From: Natronospira elongata
GTDB lineage: Bacteria; Pseudomonadota; Gammaproteobacteria; Natronospirales; Natronospiraceae
DNA: 64,000 nt
Direction: 5' to 3'
Assembly: GCF_034931365.1 (NCBI RefSeq)
Contig: NZ_JAYGII010000005.1
Location: 92,487-156,486 of the forward strand
This document shows positions 1 to 8,259 of this stretch, one piece after another; the first letter of the stretch is position 1, and every line of letters begins with the position of its first letter. The notes beneath the pieces are model-generated. The model did not search any database, was not told the origin of the DNA, and was given only the letters and a program-made list of their open reading frames with translations. A program made the position numbers and the translations under genes.

Positions 1-93
1 ACGCAGCCTGCCCTGCCCGTCGACCCGGCAATAGCCCTCACTCCAGCGACTGACGGCATAGGTCTCCTCGGCTCGCTGCGGGCAGTCAGTCAT
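1..93 (-). CDS. speA: Biosynthetic arginine decarboxylase, N-terminal fragment (runs off the window)
   Basis: Only the first 31 codons are present; the gene continues beyond base 1. The readable N-terminus contains ETYAVSRWSEGYCRVDGQG, which matches the conserved opening of SpeA (ETYN...HWS.GYF.V...G). SpeA is a PLP enzyme that decarboxylates arginine to agmatine for putrescine synthesis. The ATG lies at 93-91 and overlaps the last 8 bases of thrC (ATGACTGA), so the two are translationally coupled. The family call rests on a short stretch and is good but not certain. Confidence 0.72.
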   Translation of the reverse strand, partial: MTDCPQRAEETYAVSRWSEGYCRVDGQGRLR

Positions 94-1297
94 GGGCGAA
101 TATCCTTCTGTCACTGTCAGCCGTGTGTTCCGGATGCGTACTGTTGGGCCACAGATGAAGATACTTGAGGGGGCTGCCGGTGTTGAACAGCACCACCCGC
201 TCGTCAGCGCCGATCCAGCCTTCCTCCACCAGCCGGACCTGGGCGGCCAGGCAGGCCGCCCCTTCCGGGCAGGGGAAGAGGCCGAGCCGGGATGCCATCA
301 GGCGAGCATATTCCAGCATTTCTGCATCGCTGACGGTCAGGGCGCGGCCACGGCTGCGACGCATGGCATCGAGTACCAGGCGATCGCCGAAACTGCGCGG
401 CACCCGCAGACCGTCGGCGCAGGTCGCGCCCGCCGGCCAGGGGTCGGCCTGGTCGGCGCCCACGTCGAAGGCCCTGACCAGGGGCGCACAGCCGGCGGAC
501 TGGACCATGACCAGGCGGGGCCGTTCAGGGCCGATCAGGCCCAGGGATTCCAGTTCATTGAATGCCTTCCACAAGGCGACGATGCCGGTGCCGCCACCGG
601 TGGGATAGATGATCACCTCGGGCAATCGCCAGCCCATCTGCTCGGCAATCTCGAAGCCCATGGTCTTCTTGCCCTCCACGCGGCCCGGCTCTCGGAAGGT
701 GGCGAGATTGAAGCTGCCGTCACGGTCGGCCATGGCCTGGGCGCGCTGGCCACAGTCATCAATCAGTCCGTCCACCAGCTCCACGCGGGCTGCGTGGGCA
801 CGGGCCTCGACCTGGAAGGAGCGGGGCACATCCGCGGGCATGAATACGGTCAGGGGCAGTCCGGCCCGGGCAGCGTAGGCCGCCGCCGCACAGGCGGCGT
901 TGCCGGCACTGGGCACCACCAGACTGCCGGCACCCAGGGCCTTGGCCCGACCGATGGCCACGGCCATGCCCCGGGCCTTGAAACTGGCAGTGGGATTGGC
1001 CGACTCATCCTTGATCCAGGTGGGGCCGCTGTTCAGCCATTCACCGATACCTGTGGGCAACAGGGGGGTATCACCGGCCCCCAGCTCGAAGCGCCCCGCC
1101 TCGGGCACCGGAAGCAGGCCCGCCCACCGCCACAGGCCTCGGCCGGCATCGGGAATCCGATCGGCACGGGCACGGGCGGTGTCATAGACCGCGAGCAATG
1201 GCCCGCCACAGGCCCGGCAGGTCCCGATCAGTTGATCCGTGGGGGCCGGGGCCGCGCAATGGCCGCATTCCAATCTGTCCAGGGCGGAATCGCTCAT
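86..1297 (-). CDS. thrC: Threonine synthase
   Basis: A 403-residue PLP-dependent fold-type II enzyme converting O-phosphohomoserine to threonine. The N-terminus has a zinc-ribbon-like pair of CxxC motifs (Cys11/14 and Cys27/30), as in the ThrC subtype shared with archaea and many proteobacteria. The Schiff-base lysine is Lys107 in NPTASFKARG, followed by the SAGNA phosphate/substrate loop and the glycine-rich PTGGGTG PLP-phosphate loop. The reading frame extends upstream to a TTG at 1312, but the ATG at 1297 has a purine-rich GGAAGTGGAA just ahead and gives the usual N-terminus. The stop overlaps the speA start. A cystathionine-synthase-like relative is less likely. Confidence 0.88.
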   Translation of the reverse strand: MSDSALDRLECGHCAAPAPTDQLIGTCRACGGPLLAVYDTARARADRIPDAGRGLWRWAGLLPVPEAGRFELGAGDTPLLPTGIGEWLNSGPTWIKDESANPTASFKARGMAVAIGRAKALGAGSLVVPSAGNAACAAAAYAARAGLPLTVFMPADVPRSFQVEARAHAARVELVDGLIDDCGQRAQAMADRDGSFNLATFREPGRVEGKKTMGFEIAEQMGWRLPEVIIYPTGGGTGIVALWKAFNELESLGLIGPERPRLVMVQSAGCAPLVRAFDVGADQADPWPAGATCADGLRVPRSFGDRLVLDAMRRSRGRALTVSDAEMLEYARLMASRLGLFPCPEGAACLAAQVRLVEEGWIGADERVVLFNTGSPLKYLHLWPNSTHPEHTADSDRRIFAHD

Positions 1298-1432
1298 TTC
1301 CACTTCCAACAATGGTTTCCGGACCGGGCATTATCGCCAGACTGACTCCCGGATGACAGCCTTGATCCGCGCGCGGTGGCCAGTGTCTTGCTAGACTGCG
1401 CGCTGTTGCCGTATCCGACAGGGGAGACAATC

Positions 1433-3124
1433 ATGAAGGGAATGCCACGAAGCATTGCTGCATTGAGTCTGGCCGCGGTGTTCGCACTGCTGGCTTGCGA
1501 GGCCGATCAACCGCGGGCGGACAAGATGCTGATCAATGGCAACATCCACACCCTTGATCCCGATCAGCCCCGGGCCGAGGCAATCGCCATTCGAGGCAAC
1601 CGCATCCTGGCGGTGGGCAGCCAGGAGGGCCTGGCCGCCCACCTGGGCGAGGATACCCGTCTGGTGGATCTGGGCGGCGCGACCGTGGTGCCGGGCCTGG
1701 CCGACGCCCATGTCCATCTGGCCGGCATCGGTGAGCGGGAGCTGGGCCTGGACCTGGCCGGCATCGACAGTCTGGAAGGCTTTCTCGACGCGGTCGCCGA
1801 TGCCGTTGACGAGCGCGAGGACGGTGAATGGGTGGTTGGCCGCGGCTGGCTGGAGACCCATTGGGACCCGCCGAGCTTCCCTGGTCGCAAGGATCTGGAT
1901 GCGATTGCCCCCGACAACCCGGTCTGGCTGACCCGGGCCGATGGTCACGGCAGTGTGGCCAACAGCATGGCCCTGGAAATGGCCGGGGTGGACGAGGAAA
2001 CCGCCATCCCCGAGGGCGGCGACATCCTGCGCGACGAGGATGGCCAGCCCAGCGGCATGCTGCTGGGCCGGGCCCAGTGGTTGGTGGCCCAGCATGTGCC
2101 GGAACCGGAGGCACCGCTGGCCGAGCGACTGCGCCTGGGTGCCGAACGCAGTCAGGCCATGGGCTGGACCCAGGTTCATATTGCCAGTGGGGATTTTGAG
2201 GAAGTCGAGACCCTGCGGGAGCTGTTCGCCGACGGCAGTCTGCGGCTGCGGATCAATCAGGCCCTGCGCGGACCGGGGGAGGACGCCCGCCGCCTGGTCA
2301 GTGAAGGCGGCGTCACCGGACTCTATGAGGGCCGCTACAGCCTGCGGGGTGTCAAACTGGCGGCGGACGGCGCCCTGGGCTCGGGTGGTGCCGCCCTGCT
2401 GGAAGACTACGAGGATCGGGATGGCCGGGGCTATCTGCAGTTCCAGCGGGAAGAGGTGATTGAGCTACTGGAAGACGCCCTGCGCAATGGGGTTCAGGTC
2501 TGGACCCATGCCATCGGTGATCGGGGCAACCGCTTTGCCCTGGACCTGTATGAGGAGGTATTCGACAAGGTCGGTCCGGAGGAACGCGGCATCGCCGAGC
2601 CCCGCTGGCGGATCGAACATGCCCAGGTACTGCATGAGGACGATCTGCCGCGCTTCGCCGAACTGGGGGTGATCCCCTCCATGCAGCCCTCCCACGCCAT
2701 TGGTGACCTCCACTATGCCCACCGTCGGGTGGGTGTCGAACGACTGCGTCATGCCTACGCCTGGCGGGATCTGATCGACAGCGGCGTACCCATCGCCGGT
2801 GGATCCGATGCGCCGGTGGAAATGGGCGATCCCCGAATCGAGTTCTATGCCGCCGTCAGTCGTCGCGACCTGCAGGGCCATCAGGACGAGCACTGGTACC
2901 CTGAACAGGCCGTCAGCCGGGAAGAGGCGCTCAAGATGTTCACCCTGTGGCCGGCCAAGGCAGCCTTCGAGGAGGATGTGCGCGGCACGATCGAAGCGGA
3001 GAAGTACGCCGACTTCACGGTCTTCGCCGATGACATCATGCAGATTGAAACTGCCGAGATTCTCGAAACCACCGTCACCATGACCGTGATTGGTGGTGAG
3101 ATCGTCTATCGGGCCGAAGACTAG
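1433..3124 (+). CDS. Lipoprotein amidohydrolase, YtcJ-like (amidohydrolase 3 family)
   Basis: A 563-residue metal-dependent hydrolase. The ATG at 1433 is preceded by GGGGAGA at suitable spacing and gives a lipoprotein signal peptide ending in the lipobox LLAC; starts further upstream would bury that signal. The metal-site HxH is at about residues 93-95 (DAHVHL), later histidines sit in WTHAIGDRGN (about 359) and IEHAQVL (about 396), and the catalytic Asp is in GGSDAPVE (about 458). Family members hydrolyse diverse cyclic amides or N-substituted compounds, so the substrate cannot be assigned. It is divergent from thrC and faces the TPR-methyltransferase gene across a strong hairpin. Confidence 0.85.
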   Translation: MKGMPRSIAALSLAAVFALLACEADQPRADKMLINGNIHTLDPDQPRAEAIAIRGNRILAVGSQEGLAAHLGEDTRLVDLGGATVVPGLADAHVHLAGIGERELGLDLAGIDSLEGFLDAVADAVDEREDGEWVVGRGWLETHWDPPSFPGRKDLDAIAPDNPVWLTRADGHGSVANSMALEMAGVDEETAIPEGGDILRDEDGQPSGMLLGRAQWLVAQHVPEPEAPLAERLRLGAERSQAMGWTQVHIASGDFEEVETLRELFADGSLRLRINQALRGPGEDARRLVSEGGVTGLYEGRYSLRGVKLAADGALGSGGAALLEDYEDRDGRGYLQFQREEVIELLEDALRNGVQVWTHAIGDRGNRFALDLYEEVFDKVGPEERGIAEPRWRIEHAQVLHEDDLPRFAELGVIPSMQPSHAIGDLHYAHRRVGVERLRHAYAWRDLIDSGVPIAGGSDAPVEMGDPRIEFYAAVSRRDLQGHQDEHWYPEQAVSREEALKMFTLWPAKAAFEEDVRGTIEAEKYADFTVFADDIMQIETAEILETTVTMTVIGGEIVYRAED

Positions 3125-3134
3125 GCCAGGGAAA

Positions 3135-3172
3135 CCGGCCCGGCTCGCCCTGCGTGTGGAGAGCCGGGCCGG
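3135..3172. terminator. Bidirectional hairpin between convergent genes
   Basis: A perfect 12-bp GC-rich stem (3135-3146 with 3161-3172, core CCGGCCCGGCTC) and a 14-nt loop lie between the stops of the amidohydrolase and the convergent methyltransferase gene. There is no clear T-run on either side, so intrinsic termination is inferred from position and stem strength. Confidence 0.5.
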
Positions 3173-3173
3173 A

Positions 3174-4466
3174 TCAGGCGCTGATTCCGGTGATGCGCAG
3201 CAGGGCCCTGGTCTCGGTGATCGGGGAAAAACCCAGGTATTCGTAGCGGATACCCGCCGCGTCGGCAAAGCGTTGCCAGGCCCGATACTGACCATCCTGC
3301 CAGCCGGGGTAGGCCAGATAATCACCGAACAAGAGCACGGTGCCGGACTGCATTCGGGGCTTGAGCAGCTCCAGCACCTGTTCGGTGGAGCTGGCCAGGG
3401 CGCAGTCCATGTGAACGAAGCTCAGCAGACCGTCGGTCTCGGCCAGAAACGCGGGCAGGGTCTGCTGGAAAAGCCCGGTATACAGACGGGCATTGTTGGC
3501 CAGATGCGTCGGCCCGCCCGGCGCCGCCTGGCTGCCGGCCCGAAAGACACCCTCGCTGTCCGGCAGGCCCTGGAAGCTATCAAAACCGTGAACCGTGCCC
3601 TGGCTCCGAACCGCAATCTGGTTCAGGCTGCGCCCATACTGAACACCGAACTCCAGGATCAGCCCATCTTCCGCCTGGGCGGCCAGGCCCGTTTCCAGCA
3701 TGGGCACCGGAGTGGTAAACCAGCGGGCATCGGGACCATGGTCCCGGGCATAGCGCATTGACTCCACACGGGCCGGCCATCCCCCGCCGTCGGGCAGGTC
3801 CCGGATCAGGGCCTCGGCCCCGGCGTCGTCGCCCTGAAGCAGGGCAATCCCGGCCAGTGCGGTCTGGCGCAGGGGATCCCCTTCCTTACCCGCGCCACGA
3901 ATGCGCTCGGCACTGCCCGCCAGGTCATCGTGATCGAAGCGATAGATCGCCGCCAGCAGCTCGGCCTGGTCTCCCAGGGGCAGTCGTTCCAGCACCCAGA
4001 TGGCATGCTCATCCCGCCCCAGGGCGACATAGGCCCGGGCCAGGGCGATGGAAATCTCGTGGACCTGGGGCGCATTGTCCGCGGCGTATTCGAAATGCTC
4101 CAGTGACTGCTTGTATTGGCCGGCCCCCCAACAGGCCTGGGCCAGGCGGTATTGCTGGTCGGGCGACAGCGGTCTTGGGAGCTTATCGAGAATATCCAGG
4201 GCCTCCGGATAGCGGGCCAGGCGAAGGCCCAGATTACCCACCGCGTAACGAAGATTGGGGCTGTCTGGCGCGATCGCCAGTGCCTGACGGGCAGCCTGCC
4301 AGGCAGCCTCTGGCTTGCCCTGTGCCAGACTGGCCCGGCTTTGCAGAAACCAGGCATTGGGGTCGCCCGGCTCGGCCTGCAGGTATTCAGCCAGAGCGGC
4401 GACCGCCTCCTGGAGACGGCCGGCTTCGACGGCCTTGGTAATTTCAGCTAACGGTTGTTCCGACAT
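3174..4466 (-). CDS. TPR-repeat protein fused to a SAM-dependent methyltransferase-like domain
   Basis: A 430-residue cytoplasmic protein without signal peptide. Residues about 1-210 form tetratricopeptide-like helical repeats (AEYLQAEPGDPNAWFLQSRA, then LAIAPDSPNLRYAVGNLGLR). From about residue 255 a class I methyltransferase core follows: LILEFGVQYGRSLNQIA (SAM-binding glycine loop), GFDSFQGLPD (acidic residue after strand 2) and FVHMDCALASSTEQVLELL. It resembles the TylF/macrocin O-methyltransferase group. That resemblance is to the fold; no substrate can be named. It is divergent from the PIN gene with about 140 bp between them. Confidence 0.7.
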   Translation of the reverse strand: MSEQPLAEITKAVEAGRLQEAVAALAEYLQAEPGDPNAWFLQSRASLAQGKPEAAWQAARQALAIAPDSPNLRYAVGNLGLRLARYPEALDILDKLPRPLSPDQQYRLAQACWGAGQYKQSLEHFEYAADNAPQVHEISIALARAYVALGRDEHAIWVLERLPLGDQAELLAAIYRFDHDDLAGSAERIRGAGKEGDPLRQTALAGIALLQGDDAGAEALIRDLPDGGGWPARVESMRYARDHGPDARWFTTPVPMLETGLAAQAEDGLILEFGVQYGRSLNQIAVRSQGTVHGFDSFQGLPDSEGVFRAGSQAAPGGPTHLANNARLYTGLFQQTLPAFLAETDGLLSFVHMDCALASSTEQVLELLKPRMQSGTVLLFGDYLAYPGWQDGQYRAWQRFADAAGIRYEYLGFSPITETRALLRITGISA

Positions 4467-4607
4467 GTGCTGCTCATCCGGGGAAAAGCGGGTACTTTAC
4501 AAAGAATCAGGCCACCGTGACAGCACGACCACCGGCCTGCAGCGGGATTGACCTATCGCGGCGCCCAAGCCAAGCTTGGCGAAGACACTGGAATGCCGGG
4601 AGTAACC

Positions 4608-5192
4608 ATGATGCGCCGATTCGTGCTGGACACCAGCATCTTCACCAATCCCACCACCATGGCGCAATTTTCCGATGACCCCATGGAATGCATCCGGGTA
4701 TTCCTGTCTCTTGCCCGGGAAACGCCCACCGAGTTTTACATGCCTCTGTCGGTCTATGAAGAGTTTCAGCGGGTCCGTGAGATGGGAGAACTGGCGGCGG
4801 ATTTCGAAACCGAGGTCTGGATTCGCTCACCCCGCCGCTTTCAGCTGACCATCCCGGCGGAAGTGATGTATGAGTTCATCAACGAGGTCCGCGAGCGGAT
4901 CGATCGGGGCCTGCGTATTGCCGAAGAGCACACCAAACGGGCCGGTGAACTGTCGACCATGGAGCCGGAGATCATCACCGAGCTGCGTGAGCGCTTCCGC
5001 AGCGCCATGCGCAAGGGCCTGCTGGATTCTCGGGAGGACGTGGACGTGGTGCTATTGGCCATGGAGCTGGATGCAGAGCTGGCCTCCGCCGACCAGGGCA
5101 TGCGCAAGTTCGCCAATCGTGTGGGGGTGAAACTGGTGACCCCGGAATATCTGCGCCGCATCATGGAGAACCTGGGCACGCAGCGCTCCTAG
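4608..5192 (+). CDS. RNA ligase partner protein, PIN domain
   Basis: About 194 residues. The frame is open from 4548, but GGGAG at 4598-4602 sits just ahead of ATG 4608 (or 4611), giving a compact N-terminus MRRFVLDTSIFTN. The Asp in VLDTS and the acidic cluster SREDVDVVLLAMELDAELASAD, with a final Asp-Gln-Gly, fit the PIN nuclease metal site. Overall it matches the family annotated as RNA ligase partner, known mostly from archaea next to Pab1020-type RNA ligases. Its tail-to-tail neighbour is that ligase, which supports the assignment. PIN domains are usually RNA endonucleases; the RNA target here is unknown. Confidence 0.82.
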   Translation: MMRRFVLDTSIFTNPTTMAQFSDDPMECIRVFLSLARETPTEFYMPLSVYEEFQRVREMGELAADFETEVWIRSPRRFQLTIPAEVMYEFINEVRERIDRGLRIAEEHTKRAGELSTMEPEIITELRERFRSAMRKGLLDSREDVDVVLLAMELDAELASADQGMRKFANRVGVKLVTPEYLRRIMENLGTQRS

Positions 5193-5205
5193 CAGACGAT
5201 CCGCG

Positions 5206-5224
5206 CACAGGGTGTGGCCCTGTG
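5206..5224. terminator. Short hairpin between the convergent RNA ligase and partner genes
   Basis: A 7-bp stem CACAGGG/CCCTGTG (5206-5212 with 5218-5224) with a 5-nt loop lies in the 44-bp gap between the two stops. There is no T-run, so it is only a candidate bidirectional terminator. Confidence 0.35.
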
Positions 5225-5236
5225 TACGGGGATTGG

Positions 5237-6343
5237 TCAGTCAAATTGCCGACCACCCTGCAGAGCCTGGTTCAGAAAGCCGGTCATTCGCTGGTGCACA
5301 CGCTCGAATTCCAGCAGCCAGTAATCACCCTGGCGCTTCGGCATGCCCTTGTAGACCTTGACCCGATCACCACCGGTTTCCTCGATATGCCGGATGAAGG
5401 CGTCGGCACTGTCGCGCCGATTGAAACGGCAACGATAAAGGGAGCCGACGCGGCTTTGCCGACGTGAGATATCAATGCCGCGAAATAAGCCCAGCATCAA
5501 GGCATGACCCAATTCCGCCAGCCGCTCATGGTCCTGCTGCTGGCCGTGCTCGGCCATGAACAGGCCCATGCGCAGCAAACGGTTGGTAAAGTACTCCGGG
5601 GGAAGATCCAGTAGGCCCTGGCCGGTAACGCTGAAATCATATGTGTTTGAGCGCCCGGTCACATACTTGGCACGCTGACCCTGGTCCTCGGGCTTCAGAA
5701 CCAGACCCTCCTTGCCCTCTTCATCCAGGCGCAGGATCAAGTCGGCGATCTCGGGGCGCTGCCCGGCGGTGAATCGGCCGAATATCTCCGCCCTGGGCAA
5801 GGCATATTGATCCAGCAATTCCATCCGCCGTGACTGGGTCAGAAAGCCTTCCCGATTCTTTTCCATCATGTCGAAGACAAACAGTCCCACATCTTCCTGG
5901 ACCTGGGGCGAGTGCCCCTCCAGGTAGGGGTTATCGGGTCCAACCAGCTCGGCACAAAGAACAAGATCGGGATGATCCTGGAAAATACCCTCATCAAGGA
6001 GATCCAGCATGCGATCAGTGGCAAAGGGACAAATGAACCCCCCCCGTGACAGGGCATAGACCTGTTCACCGTGCCGGAAGATGCGGATGTTGAAGCCGTC
6101 CATCTTCTCTTCCGCCCAGAAGGGCCCCGCAAACTGCTTGGAAAGACCCGGGTCAAGGGCCTGAATGCGAGCGATGGAAGGATATCCCGGAATGATGCTG
6201 CCATCTTCCAGAACCACACTGCCCTTGGGGACCTTCTTTATCTGATCAGTTATCCGGGTATAGCCAATATCCTGAAACTGCCTGTGATCGGCCTTGCCCT
6301 GATCCTGGGCACGCTTCAGGCTGTCGGAATCCAGCAGGCTCAT
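5237..6343 (-). CDS. ATP-dependent RNA ligase, Rnl3 (Pab1020/MthRnl) family
   Basis: A 368-residue nucleotidyltransferase. The adenylated lysine is Lys80 in EEKMDGFNIR (motif I KxDG). Motif III-like AELVG is at 131-135, motif IIIa LFVFDM at 154-159, and motif IV EGLVLK at 212-217, followed by basic RAKYV (motif V region). The remaining 130 residues correspond to the C-terminal helical/dimerisation part of archaeal Rnl3 enzymes, and the length fits that family. Family members seal or circularise single-stranded RNA via an adenylate intermediate. ATG 6343 is preceded by AGAGGGA. It is convergent with its PIN partner. The family is mainly archaeal, so transfer is plausible. Confidence 0.87.
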   Translation of the reverse strand: MSLLDSDSLKRAQDQGKADHRQFQDIGYTRITDQIKKVPKGSVVLEDGSIIPGYPSIARIQALDPGLSKQFAGPFWAEEKMDGFNIRIFRHGEQVYALSRGGFICPFATDRMLDLLDEGIFQDHPDLVLCAELVGPDNPYLEGHSPQVQEDVGLFVFDMMEKNREGFLTQSRRMELLDQYALPRAEIFGRFTAGQRPEIADLILRLDEEGKEGLVLKPEDQGQRAKYVTGRSNTYDFSVTGQGLLDLPPEYFTNRLLRMGLFMAEHGQQQDHERLAELGHALMLGLFRGIDISRRQSRVGSLYRCRFNRRDSADAFIRHIEETGGDRVKVYKGMPKRQGDYWLLEFERVHQRMTGFLNQALQGGRQFD

Positions 6344-6466
6344 GGCATCCCTCTAGTTGGCAGTCTCGCTCAGGACTGACAGAATGGTTTTTCCAATGCT
6401 ACAGATTTGCCCGCCGGAGGGCGATGGTGTGCCGTGCCTGCGGGATGATCTTGAGGGGAACAGGCT

Positions 6467-7177
6467 ATGCGAATGGTTTTGCTGCTTTTGATTGGATTCA
6501 TCTGCTTGCCGCTGGTGGCGAGTGGGGAGGGTTGGCAGTCAGGCCTTTGGTTCACTGAGCTGGATGAAGAGCGGCAGCTTGAGATCGATCAATGGCTGAT
6601 GGGGCGAGGGTACAAGGCTCCCATTTCCAAGGGTCCCGGCGCCGAAGAGGACTTTGGCGAGTATGGGATGATGCCGCTTGACCGTCTGTCGTCCGTCGCC
6701 GCTGATGGGGACCACCGGGCACGCTATATTCTGGGCCGGCGCCTGGTTGATCCTGCGGATGAGGAAGTCGAGGACCGAGAGGCCGCCCTTGAACAGGGTG
6801 AGAGGCATCTGCAGCAATCTCTCGTCCATGGTTATTCAGCAGCGACCTTTCACTTGAGCCAACTCTCGCTACAGCAGATGTTTGCACCCGGACGCACCCC
6901 GGAAGGGCGCTCCGAGCATCGCATTGCCATGCATGGCTGGCTGGAGCTTGGCATGCTGATGAATGATCCTGTCACCCAGGCAGTCAGTAATATCTATTCG
7001 GACAATCCCATGCTCGGCGTGGATGAACAGGAGCTTGAACAGGCCCGTGAACTCGCGGAAGAGCATTATGAGGCTATTCGCCAGGAACGCCATGTGCGTG
7101 AACTTGATGTTGAGGACGAGCGCCCCTGGTTCCACGACGACATCATTGCTGATTTGCAAAGATTGCTGCAGATGTAA
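6467..7177 (+). CDS. Exported protein of unknown function (paralog of the next gene)
   Basis: A 236-residue protein starting at an ATG with GAGGGGAA 7 bases ahead. Residues 1-20 form a signal peptide (MRMVLLLLIGFICLPLVASG), so the product is probably periplasmic. The body is helical with a weak Sel1/TPR flavour (RARYILGRRLVD, LEQGERHLQQSLVHGYSAA). It shares with its downstream neighbour the order: a 'QWL.G.GY' segment, GP..E..FG.Y, LGRRL/LGERL, then an AA-rich repeat ending in GY. No family is recognised. The C-terminus is rich in Glu/Arg and may be a coiled coil. Confidence 0.6.
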   Translation: MRMVLLLLIGFICLPLVASGEGWQSGLWFTELDEERQLEIDQWLMGRGYKAPISKGPGAEEDFGEYGMMPLDRLSSVAADGDHRARYILGRRLVDPADEEVEDREAALEQGERHLQQSLVHGYSAATFHLSQLSLQQMFAPGRTPEGRSEHRIAMHGWLELGMLMNDPVTQAVSNIYSDNPMLGVDEQELEQARELAEEHYEAIRQERHVRELDVEDERPWFHDDIIADLQRLLQM

Positions 7178-7308
7178 CTGTCGACCCAGCGATGGTCCGT
7201 CCAGACCGGTTTCGCCTTGCCTCCGGTGAATTCTGGGAACCTCTATACAGGGCTTCCTTCAGTTCGAGCAAGGTCAAAGCGATAGCTTGGTTTCCCCAGG
7301 GAATGTAA

Positions 7309-8232
7309 ATGAAGAGGATATTGATTGGCTCAATGTTGATTCTCCTCCTTGCCGGTCTGGCCTGGCAGTGGCCTGTGGCTGTCGGCGAGTCAGAACCGAA
7401 GTATGAAACAGCGGAAGTTGCCGATGAAAATGGAACACTGGCTGAAGAAACGTCGGCCATTGAACAAACCCATGGAGACGGGTCGGTCCCATTGGACAGG
7501 GAAGAGAAGGACGTGATGGAGGCTAATGATCTTGAGCAAGACTGTTTCGATGAGTCGGAGCTCTGGATTGCCAATCTCAGTCCGATGGAAGAACGGGCAC
7601 TGAGCCAGTGGTTGGAAGGTTATGGCTATTACGGCGAGATCAATCCCACCGGGCCACTGGGACAAGAGCGTTTTGGCGACTATGCGACCTATTCGGATAC
7701 AGATCTGGCGTCGCTGTCAGATAATGCCAATGATGCCAAGGCACAACTGGTACTCGGCGAGCGCCTGTTGGAGAAAGGCAAATGGGAAGCGGCTGAAGAG
7801 CGGCTCTGGCAGGCCGTGGTAAATGGCTACACCAGTGTCGTACTACAAATGCCCTGGCATCATCTGACTTCGGATTCCGATTTGTCGCCCTCGGAGCGTT
7901 CAAAGCGGAACCTGATCCAGCTGGTGGCTTATCAGCGACTCTATGTGAAACTGGACGGTCCCATGGCACCGCTGGTGGCCATGAATCTTCGGGAGATGGA
8001 GGATCCTGATCCAGGGCACATGGGGCGACAGCTTGATTCCGAGGGTTTCGCGGAAGCCAAGGCCATTGCGGAAGGGATGTTGAACCGGATTGAAAGGGAA
8101 CGGGCAGAGAAGGGCATTCGACTCTTCAGGCCGATTCCACCCCCGGAGGCGGAACGATTCAGGCAGGACCTGCTGGAGATCATTGCCAATCTGGACCAGG
8201 GCCGAGAACCCTGCCAGGCCGTTTCCCATTGA
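7309..8232 (+). CDS. Exported or membrane-anchored protein of unknown function (paralog of the previous gene)
   Basis: A 307-residue protein; the ATG at 7309 follows CAGGGAATG. An N-terminal hydrophobic stretch (about residues 3-20) is a signal peptide or anchor. A linker of roughly 65 acidic residues follows, then a domain aligned with the preceding gene: EERALSQWLEGYGYYG, GPLGQERFGDYATY, LVLGERLLEKGKWEAAEERL and VVNGYTS. The duplication is visible at protein level only; the DNA has diverged. Genes are tandem with a 131-bp gap. It ends just before the convergent gltD. Function unknown. Confidence 0.58.
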   Translation: MKRILIGSMLILLLAGLAWQWPVAVGESEPKYETAEVADENGTLAEETSAIEQTHGDGSVPLDREEKDVMEANDLEQDCFDESELWIANLSPMEERALSQWLEGYGYYGEINPTGPLGQERFGDYATYSDTDLASLSDNANDAKAQLVLGERLLEKGKWEAAEERLWQAVVNGYTSVVLQMPWHHLTSDSDLSPSERSKRNLIQLVAYQRLYVKLDGPMAPLVAMNLREMEDPDPGHMGRQLDSEGFAEAKAIAEGMLNRIERERAEKGIRLFRPIPPPEAERFRQDLLEIIANLDQGREPCQAVSH

Positions 8233-8259
8233 AAAACCGTCGTGTAATCAGATGCTTCT

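Noticed and set aside
92..1345. A 417-codon open frame on the plus strand opposite thrC
   Set aside because: It is antisense to a clearly conserved gene, has no start signals and a low-complexity Gly/His/Gln composition typical of the shadow of a GC-rich gene.
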